DNA of 7,067 nucleotides from NCBI GenBank assembly GCA_035295665.1, contig DATGIQ010000045.1, positions 1-7,067 of the forward strand, read 5' to 3'. Of this stretch, positions 1-5,435 are shown piece by piece. Each line of letters begins with the position of its first letter. Position 1 is the first letter of the stretch. This stretch comes from DATGIQ01 sp035295665 (GTDB lineage: Bacteria; Planctomycetota; Planctomycetia; Gemmatales; Gemmataceae). The notes under the pieces were generated by a model. It was given only the letters and a program-made list of their open reading frames with translations. It ran no database searches and was not told where the DNA came from. Made by a program: the position numbers and the translations under genes.

Positions 1-1
1 C

Positions 2-748
2 AGCCCGGTCACCATCAGCACTTCGGGCGGCCTGACGACCGCATCGTTCACAAGCACAACCCTGTCGGTGGGCAATCACACGATTACTGCAAGCTACAGC
101 GGCGATTCCAACTTCAGCGCCAGTGTCGCGCCGACCTTTACACAGACCGTGACGCTGGCAACCACCGCGGCGGTCGTGATCACTTCCGGCCCATCCACAT
201 TTGGCCAGTCGGTGACCTTCACGGCCACGATCACTGGCAATGGACCGGTCAGCCCGACCGGCGTGGTGCTCTTCTCGGATGGCGGCGCGAACCTCGGCCA
301 GGCCACACTCAGCACCAACGCGGGCACAACGACTGCCAGTTTCAGTACGTCCAGCTTGGCCGGTGGGGTCCATACCATCACGGCTTCCTATGGAGGAGAC
401 AGTAACTTCCTGGCGAGCACTGCTACGTTGCTGCAAACGGTGAACAAGGCGAATCCGAACGCCGTCGTGGTCTCGTCGGCTTCACCGGCGGTGTACGGTC
501 AGCCCGTGGCGTTCACGGCCACGGTCAGCACCGCCACGATCGGTTCGGCCGCACCGACCGGCACGGTGCAGTTCCAGGTGGACGGCAACAATTTCGGAAA
601 TCCAGTGCCACTCGGCAGCGGCCAGGCCACAAGCGCTGCCCTCAGCACGCTATCGGTCGGCGGCCACACGATCACGGCCAGCTACTCTGGAGACACGAAC
701 TTTGCCGGCAGCACGGCAACGCTCAACCAGAGCATCGTTCCGGGGCCC
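2..748 (+). repeat. Three tandem Ig-like domains, group-3 type (first one partial)
   Basis: These are coding repeats at about 2-166 (partial), 167-448 and 449-748. The conserved blocks are a VTFTATxS strand, PTGxVxF, and the end block HTITASYSGDSNFxAS (as HTITASYGGDSNF and HTITASYSGDTNF in copies two and three), each followed by a TxxQxV strand. The DNA of the three end blocks differs mostly at third codon positions, so the repeats are kept at protein level and were not copied recently. Boundaries are approximate. Confidence 0.85.
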
Positions 749-1945
749 GCCAGTGTCGTCATTCTGTCGGGCTTGTCGTCGCTCACCGCCGGCGCAGCGG
801 GAACCTTCACCCTGACCGTTCAGGATGCCTACGGCAACACGGCGACCGGCTACCGCGGCACAGTCCACTTTACCAGCAGCGACAGCCTGGCTTCCTTGCC
901 CACAGATTACACCTTCATGACCACAGATAACGGAGTGCATACGTTCACCAGTACTTTCGTAACTGCGGGAACCCAATCGCTCACGGCCGGCGATGCGCAG
1001 AGCGGCATCGCCGCCACGCAGTCGGGCATCACCATCAGCCCCGCAGCGGCCGCACACTTCCTGGTCACGCCGGCGGTGGCCACGACCGTTGCCGGCTCGC
1101 CCTTCGCCGTCACGATCACCGTGCAGGACGCCTACAACAACACTGTGACCGGCTACACCGGTTCCGTAAGCTTCTCCAGCGCGGATCCCCATGGGGCCAC
1201 GTTGCCCGCCGGCTACACCTTTACGCCGGCCGACAACGGTAGCCATATTTTCTCCGCTGCGGTCGCGCTTTATAAGGTCGGAACCTGGGACGTCTCCGTC
1301 GCCGACACGGGGAGTGGGATTGCCGGCACCAGCAAAGTCAGCGTGACCCCTGCACCTGCCGTTGGGTTTCAAGTTGTCGCTCCCACCAGCACGACGCCGA
1401 GCGCGCCGTTCGACGTTACCGTCATCGCTCTCGATCCGTACGCTAACGTCGATACGAATTACCAGGGCACGATCACGTTTTCGACGACTGACACCGATCC
1501 CGGTGTCGTTCTCCCGGGAAACTATTCCTTCGTGGCCAACGATGCTGGAATGCACACGTTTGCTGCCAGTGTCACGCTGGTCACCCCAGGAGGGCAGACG
1601 GTCAGCGTCGCTGACGCCGGTGGTTTGGCCGGCAGTGCGGCTATCGCGGTGATGCCGCCGCCTCCTCCGGGCGCGGGTCGTGGAGGGATGGGGATCGGCG
1701 ACGGAGGTTTCATTTCGAACCGAGCAATTGAACTATCTACGGCGGGCCCGTTCTCAGTGGTTCCCGGAATGCGTGCGGGACCTCTGGGAACCCGTTACGG
1801 GCAGCAAAACGGCGACCGTGCCACCACGCCTTGGTTGGAGCAGGCGTCCGAGGATCGCTTGGCGTTCCTGGGAGTGCGGCAAGTCACCGATTTGCTCTTC
1901 GCGAGTGGGCAAGAATGCTTTGACCTGATGATTGGCGAGCGGTAG
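2..1945 (+). CDS. Ig-like tandem-repeat surface or secreted protein, 5' end missing
   Basis: The reading frame is open from the first bases of the window, so the start lies upstream; 647 codons are visible before TAG at 1943-1945. The protein is low in Cys and Lys and rich in Thr, Ser, Ala, Gly and Val. It is built of beta-sandwich-like repeats of 94-103 residues. The first three match the bacterial Ig-like group 3 pattern (PTGxVxF, then HTITASYSGDSNF). The next three share a different pattern (VQDAYGN, TGYxGxVxF, LPxxYTF, DNGxHxF). A PPPPPG hinge and a non-repeat tail follow. Such arrays are known as stalks in large exported adhesin-like or cell-surface proteins; that role here is inferred, since any signal peptide or catalytic domain would lie upstream. 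No membrane anchor, sortase motif or PEP-CTERM is visible at the C-terminus. A terminator hairpin begins 8 nt after the stop. Family assignment is confident; function is unknown. Confidence 0.9.
   Translation, partial: SPVTISTSGGLTTASFTSTTLSVGNHTITASYSGDSNFSASVAPTFTQTVTLATTAAVVITSGPSTFGQSVTFTATITGNGPVSPTGVVLFSDGGANLGQATLSTNAGTTTASFSTSSLAGGVHTITASYGGDSNFLASTATLLQTVNKANPNAVVVSSASPAVYGQPVAFTATVSTATIGSAAPTGTVQFQVDGNNFGNPVPLGSGQATSAALSTLSVGGHTITASYSGDTNFAGSTATLNQSIVPGPASVVILSGLSSLTAGAAGTFTLTVQDAYGNTATGYRGTVHFTSSDSLASLPTDYTFMTTDNGVHTFTSTFVTAGTQSLTAGDAQSGIAATQSGITISPAAAAHFLVTPAVATTVAGSPFAVTITVQDAYNNTVTGYTGSVSFSSADPHGATLPAGYTFTPADNGSHIFSAAVALYKVGTWDVSVADTGSGIAGTSKVSVTPAPAVGFQVVAPTSTTPSAPFDVTVIALDPYANVDTNYQGTITFSTTDTDPGVVLPGNYSFVANDAGMHTFAASVTLVTPGGQTVSVADAGGLAGSAAIAVMPPPPPGAGRGGMGIGDGGFISNRAIELSTAGPFSVVPGMRAGPLGTRYGQQNGDRATTPWLEQASEDRLAFLGVRQVTDLLFASGQECFDLMIGER
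749..1654 (+). repeat. Three tandem Ig-like domains of a second family
   Basis: The copies lie at about 749-1048, 1049-1357 and 1358-1654, roughly 100 residues each. Shared signatures in order are an opening hydrophobic strand, AGxxFxxTVxxxDxYxN, a GYxGxVxF block (NYQGTITF in copy three), S(S/T)xD, LPxxYxFxxxDxGxHxF, and a closing SVADxGSGIAGT-like strand. The middle copy is closest to the first; the third diverges most (IALDPYANVDTNY). This pattern resembles repeats seen in large planctomycete surface proteins (from general knowledge, not searched). It differs clearly from the upstream group-3 repeats, so the protein joins two domain types. Confidence 0.8.
1655..1942 (+). other. Pro/Gly hinge and non-repeat C-terminal tail of the Ig-repeat protein
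   Basis: After the last Ig-like domain the frame runs through PPPPPGAGRGGMGIGDGG and then about 77 residues with mixed charged and hydrophobic composition, ending LLFASGQECFDLMIGER. The tail contains the only cysteine I see in the visible part of the protein. It matches no anchoring signal that I recognise. It could be a small cell-surface association module, a lineage-specific tail, or the remnant of a longer domain. Confidence 0.5.
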
Positions 1946-1952
1946 CAATCGG

Positions 1953-1983
1953 AAAAAAAGGTGTCGGTCCCGACACCTTTTTT
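1953..1983. terminator. Bidirectional rho-independent terminator between convergent genes
   Basis: GGTGTCG (1960-1966) pairs with CGACACC (1971-1977) around a GTCC loop. Flanking runs of A (1953-1959) and T (1978-1983) extend the stem by six A:T pairs and supply a U-tract on either strand. It begins 8 nt after the stop of the Ig-repeat gene and 24 nt downstream of the cysteine synthase stop on the opposite strand, which is where a shared terminator is expected. Confidence 0.88.
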
Positions 1984-2007
1984 CATCCACCTTGTTTCAT
2001 CTGCCGC

Positions 2008-2973
2008 TCATTCCGGAAAGAGCGGCGTGCTCAAATATCGTTCGCCCAGATCCGGCAATACGGCCACGATTAATTTGCCGGCGCTGTCCGGCCGCCCTGC
2101 AACCTGAAGGGCCGCCCATACGGCAGCGCCGCTGCTGATGCCGCAGAGCATCCCCTCCTCCCGGGCCAACCGCCGGGTCATCTCAAAGGCGTCCTCATCG
2201 CGCACCTCGAGAACTTCGTCGATGATCCCCAGGTTGAGCACGCCGGGGATAAAGCCGGCGCCGATACCTTGAATCCGGGTCGGCCCCGGTGTGAAAGGCT
2301 GGCCACGCAGCTTCTGCGTAAGGATCGGACTGGTCGCAGGCTCCACGGCGATTGACCGAAAACTCGGCTTGCGCTTCTTGATCACTTCGCTGACGCCGGT
2401 GATCGTGCCGCCGGTGCCAACACCGGAGATCAGGATGTCCACTTTGCCATCGGTATCGTGCCAGATCTCTTCGGCCGTGGTCCGGCGGTGGATCTCTGGA
2501 TTGGCGGGGTTTTGAAATTGGTGCGGCATGAACGAATTGGGAATCGCCCGTAGCAGCTCGTCCGCCTTGTCGATCGCTCCTTTCATCCCTAGTTCCCCCG
2601 GCGTCAGGACCAGCTCCGCTCCAAAGGCCCGCAGCAGCCGGCGGCGCTCCAGGCTGTAGGTCTCCGGCATCGTAATGATGAGTCGATATCCGCGCGCGGC
2701 ACAGGTAAAGGCCAGGCCGATGCCGGTGTTGCCGCTGGTTGGCTCGATCACCGTGGTATCCTTGTTGATCCGGCCCTCGCGCTCGGCCGTGTCAATCATC
2801 GAGACGCCAATCCGATCCTTGACGGACCAGTGAGGATTAAAGCTTTCGAGCTTGGCGACCACCGTCGCCGGACTCGCGCCAATCACGCGCCGCAGCCGAA
2901 CCAGCGGGGTGTGACCGATGCACTGGGTGATGTCGTCGTAGATCTTTCCCCGGAACGGTTGCGGAAACGACAT
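2008..2973 (-). CDS. cysK: Cysteine synthase A (O-acetylserine sulfhydrylase)
   Basis: This 321-residue cytoplasmic PLP enzyme makes L-cysteine from O-acetylserine and sulfide, the last step of assimilatory cysteine synthesis. Its length is close to E. coli CysK. All family marks are present: IGHTPLVRL (19-27), the PLP Schiff-base lysine K52 in NPHWSVKDRIG, the substrate loop TSGNTG (79-84), QFQNPANPEIH (152-162), the PLP-phosphate loop GVGTGGTITG (184-193), RIQGIGAGFIP (233-243), GISSGAA (278-284) and the closing PDLGERYLST (307-316). The KLRGQPFTPG segment before RIQG is a few residues longer than in E. coli. There is no C-terminal CBS domain, which argues against cystathionine beta-synthase. 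The ATG is well supported by GGAGGAG five bases upstream. No cysE or sulfate-reduction gene is nearby, so it appears to be a stand-alone unit, divergent from recQ. CysM or O-phosphoserine use is less likely but not excluded. Confidence 0.96.
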   Translation of the reverse strand: MSFPQPFRGKIYDDITQCIGHTPLVRLRRVIGASPATVVAKLESFNPHWSVKDRIGVSMIDTAEREGRINKDTTVIEPTSGNTGIGLAFTCAARGYRLIITMPETYSLERRRLLRAFGAELVLTPGELGMKGAIDKADELLRAIPNSFMPHQFQNPANPEIHRRTTAEEIWHDTDGKVDILISGVGTGGTITGVSEVIKKRKPSFRSIAVEPATSPILTQKLRGQPFTPGPTRIQGIGAGFIPGVLNLGIIDEVLEVRDEDAFEMTRRLAREEGMLCGISSGAAVWAALQVAGRPDSAGKLIVAVLPDLGERYLSTPLFPE

Positions 2974-2978
2974 GGCAA

Positions 2979-2985
2979 CTCCTCC
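2979..2985 (-). promoter_or_regulatory. Shine-Dalgarno site of cysK
   Basis: On the minus strand GGAGGAG ends five bases before the ATG at 2973. It is close to the ideal anti-16S match and fixes the start of the cysteine synthase. Confidence 0.85.
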
Positions 2986-3022
2986 ACCGGTACAACCGGA
3001 TGATGAACCAGACCAGTGTCTG

Positions 3023-3052
3023 CCCTTCTCCCTTTTGCCTTTTTACTCTTTC
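3023..3052. other. Pyrimidine tract in the cysK-recQ spacer
   Basis: Of these 30 bases on the + strand, 28 are C or T (exceptions G3037 and A3045). On the minus strand this gives a purine-rich stretch 50-79 nt upstream of the cysK start, probably inside its leader or promoter region. I see no hairpin in it and cannot assign a role. Confidence 0.4.
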
Positions 3053-3070
3053 GTGAGCCCGTGTCTTACC

Positions 3071-3099
3071 TAGACAAGTGCACAGTAGTCGGCTATAGT
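3071..3099 (+). promoter_or_regulatory. Sigma-70-type promoter for recQ
   Basis: TAGACA (3071-3076) and TATAGT (3094-3099) each match the -35 and -10 consensus at five of six positions and are exactly 17 bp apart. Transcription would begin near 3106, leaving an untranslated leader of about 50 nt before the proposed recQ GTG at 3157. A small palindrome GGGAATCCC (3113-3121) lies just after the predicted start and might be an operator, but this is weak. I found no clear LexA-type box. No equally good promoter for cysK was found on the other strand. Confidence 0.65.
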
Positions 3100-3156
3100 T
3101 CACAAGATCAACGGGAATCCCAATGGCCTGCATGTTATCACCACCGTTCCTCAACT

Positions 3157-5373
3157 GTGGACGCCTTGAAGCACTCGCTTGAGTCTCTCCGGAAGATCAT
3201 CCAACGCCATTGGGGGTTCCCCACGCTTCGACCGTTGCAAGAGCAAGCGATGCGCGCCGTCCTCGACGGGCGCGACTCCTTGGTCGTGTTGCCGACCGGC
3301 GGCGGTAAATCGCTCTGCTACCAAGCGCCCGCCGTGTTGCGGGAAGAAACCACCCTTGTCATTTCACCCCTGATCTCGCTCATGAAAGATCAGGTCGACA
3401 ACCTCAAGGCCTGCGGCGTTCACGCCGTTCAAATCGACAGTACGCAATCGCCCGGGGAACGCTGGTCTTGCGAAAAGGAGGTGATGCAGGGTGGCGTGCG
3501 GCTGCTGTTTGTTTCGCCCGAACGGCTCGTGCTCACCGATTTCTACCAGCTGCTGCAGCGCATCGGAGTTCGCACGTTTGCCATCGACGAAGCCCACTGC
3601 ATCAGCCATTGGGGCCACGATTTTCGCCCCGAGTACCGCCAGCTGAGCCGTCTGAAGGAGCTCTTCCCCGGCGCTTCCGTGCATGCCTACACGGCCACGG
3701 CCACGGAACCGGTCCGCCATGATATCATCCAGCAGCTCGGCTTGGAGAACGCCACGGTCTTGGTCGGAGATTTCGACCGGCCGAATTTGACGTACCGCGT
3801 TCTATCACGCCGGGAGCCGTTCAAACAGGTGCTCGAAATCATCGACCGGCATCCACGCGAAGCGGGAATCATTTACTGCCTGCGCCGCCGGGATGTGGAT
3901 GAGCTGGCGGAAGCGCTCCAGCGGCATGGCTGCCGCGCATTGCGCTATCACGCCGGGCTCACCGCCGAGGACCGCCGTCAGGCCCAGGAAGCCTTTGCCG
4001 CCGAGCAGTGTGATATCATCGTTGCCACGGTTGCCTTCGGCATGGGCATCGACCGGTCCAACGTCCGTTATGTGCTGCACCTGGCCATGCCGAAATCGCT
4101 GGAGCATTATCAGCAAGAGACGGGCCGGGCCGGCCGCGACGGTTTGGAGGCCGAATGCGTGTTGTTGCACTCCGGCGCAGACTTCCTGACATGGAAGTCG
4201 ATCCTGGAAAAAACGGCCGCCGAGCCCGGGATGGATCCCTCCTACCTTCCCCGCGCACGAAAACACCTGGCCGACATGGACCGGTTCTGCCGCAGTGCGC
4301 TGTGCCGGCACCGGACTCTCGTGCAATACTTCGGCCAGGATTTTGCCGCCCCATCGTGCGGTGCCTGTGATCTTTGCCTGGGCGATGCCGAGCAGGTGGC
4401 CGATGCGTTGATTATCGCGCAAAAAATCCTTTCCTGCGTGGCCCGGGTCAAGGAACGCTTTGGCATTGGACATGTTGTCTCGGTGCTGCGCGGCGAAGAC
4501 AACGAAAGCATCCGCAAATGGGGCCACGCCAAGCTCAGTACCTATGGCCTGCTGCGCGATTATCACAAAGCCGACCTGCGCGATTGGATTTACCAGCTCA
4601 TCAGCCAAGAGGCGCTGGTACAGCACGGGGATCCGTATCCGATCCTTTCCCTCAACGCCGCTTCCTGGGAGGTGATGAAGGGCAACCGGACGGTGCGGTT
4701 GATGCAACCGGTTCGCCGTAAGAAGGGGGAAAAGGCCGCACGGTCAAAAGCGGAGACGGCCAGCTGGGAAGGTGTGGATGAAGAATTGTTCGAAGTGTTG
4801 CGTGGCCAGAGACGCCAGCTGGCGGACGAGCGGCATGTCCCGCCGTACATCATTTTTGGGGACGCCACGCTTCGGGAACTGGCGCGAGTCCGGCCATCGA
4901 CGCTGGAAGGGATGCGCACGCTGTACGGCATCGGCGAAGCCAAGCTGCGGGATTTCGGTGAGTGTTTTTTGCAGGCGATCGATCACCACTGTCGGGATCG
5001 TGGCTTGACGCGCGACCTTTCGGCCGCGCGGACGCGGGCGCCGGCGACGGCGAAACCCGCCGGCCGGCCCAATCCGACCCGAGAGCTTGCCTTTGGCCTG
5101 TTTCGCCAGGAAACCGCAGTCGAAGATGTAATGCATCAAACCGGCCGGTCGCGGGCCACCATTATGGATTACCTGTGCGATTTTGTCCGGGAAACGCGGC
5201 CGGAATCGATTGCACCGTGGATACCGGAAGCGCTTTCGCAGCGCATTGCCGCCGCGGCTCGGCAGGTCGGCACCGAACGCCTCAAACCGATTTTCATCGC
5301 CTTGGGTGAACAAGTCTCGTACGATGACATTCGTCTGGTGGTCACCCACCTCACGGTCGGAACGGGGACGTAA
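3157..5373 (+). CDS. recQ: ATP-dependent DNA helicase RecQ with C-terminal HTH extension
   Basis: This is a 3'-5' superfamily 2 helicase of recombination and fork repair, cytoplasmic, 738 residues from GTG 3157 (E. coli RecQ has about 610). Motifs in order: motif 0 GFPTLRPLQEQ (20-30), Walker A LPTGGGKS (K51), Ia ISPLISLMKDQ, DEAH (144-147), aromatic loop CISHWGHDFRPEY (148-160), motif III TATAT, FDRPN (206-210), motif V ATVAFGMGID (290-299), and motif VI QETGRAGRDG (320-329). The zinc cysteines are C383, C401, C404 and C407. An RQC winged helix (about 411-510) and HRDC (about 541-612) follow. After a basic, Ala/Pro-rich linker, residues about 640-733 look like the HTH_40 domain found at the end of some RecQ-like proteins. 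The frame is open back to a GTG at 3016, but the promoter at 3071-3099 and the family N-terminus favour 3157. That start has no clear Shine-Dalgarno, so it remains uncertain. The stop TAA overlaps an ATG in the frame of the next gene. Confidence 0.95.
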   Translation: MDALKHSLESLRKIIQRHWGFPTLRPLQEQAMRAVLDGRDSLVVLPTGGGKSLCYQAPAVLREETTLVISPLISLMKDQVDNLKACGVHAVQIDSTQSPGERWSCEKEVMQGGVRLLFVSPERLVLTDFYQLLQRIGVRTFAIDEAHCISHWGHDFRPEYRQLSRLKELFPGASVHAYTATATEPVRHDIIQQLGLENATVLVGDFDRPNLTYRVLSRREPFKQVLEIIDRHPREAGIIYCLRRRDVDELAEALQRHGCRALRYHAGLTAEDRRQAQEAFAAEQCDIIVATVAFGMGIDRSNVRYVLHLAMPKSLEHYQQETGRAGRDGLEAECVLLHSGADFLTWKSILEKTAAEPGMDPSYLPRARKHLADMDRFCRSALCRHRTLVQYFGQDFAAPSCGACDLCLGDAEQVADALIIAQKILSCVARVKERFGIGHVVSVLRGEDNESIRKWGHAKLSTYGLLRDYHKADLRDWIYQLISQEALVQHGDPYPILSLNAASWEVMKGNRTVRLMQPVRRKKGEKAARSKAETASWEGVDEELFEVLRGQRRQLADERHVPPYIIFGDATLRELARVRPSTLEGMRTLYGIGEAKLRDFGECFLQAIDHHCRDRGLTRDLSAARTRAPATAKPAGRPNPTRELAFGLFRQETAVEDVMHQTGRSRATIMDYLCDFVRETRPESIAPWIPEALSQRIAAAARQVGTERLKPIFIALGEQVSYDDIRLVVTHLTVGTGT

Positions 5374-5380
5374 TGTTGCC

Positions 5381-5401
5381 GCAGAACCCACGCGGTTCTG
5401 C
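5381..5401 (+). other. Intercistronic inverted repeat after recQ
   Basis: GCAGAACC (5381-5388) and GGTTCTGC (5394-5401) form a perfect 8-bp stem with a 5-nt loop, 7 nt after the recQ stop. No T-run follows on either strand, so it is a poor intrinsic terminator. It may stabilise the recQ mRNA end, cause partial termination, or limit read-through into the transporter gene. If translation of the next gene starts at ATG 5373, the hairpin would be inside its coding sequence. Confidence 0.5.
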
Positions 5402-5435
5402 AAACCGTCGCGAAACGATAACTGCGAAACCAACC

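Noticed and set aside
650..1555. Antisense open frame of 301 codons opposite the Ig-like repeats
   Set aside because: Arg/Gly-rich composition that mirrors the repeats on the other strand; no motif and no ribosome site. It is a shadow of the repeat gene.
2974..3156. Search for a cysK promoter on the minus strand and for LexA, riboswitch or T-box elements
   Set aside because: No -35/-10 pair with acceptable spacing, no LexA-type palindrome and no structured leader could be supported by reading alone.
3690..3706. Short tandem ACGGCC/CACGGC-like repeat
   Set aside because: It encodes the conserved TATAT of helicase motif III, so the repetition follows from the protein motif and is not a microsatellite.
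3805..4707. Antisense open frame of 300 codons opposite recQ
   Set aside because: It overlaps the conserved helicase motifs on the sense strand and has no recognisable domain.
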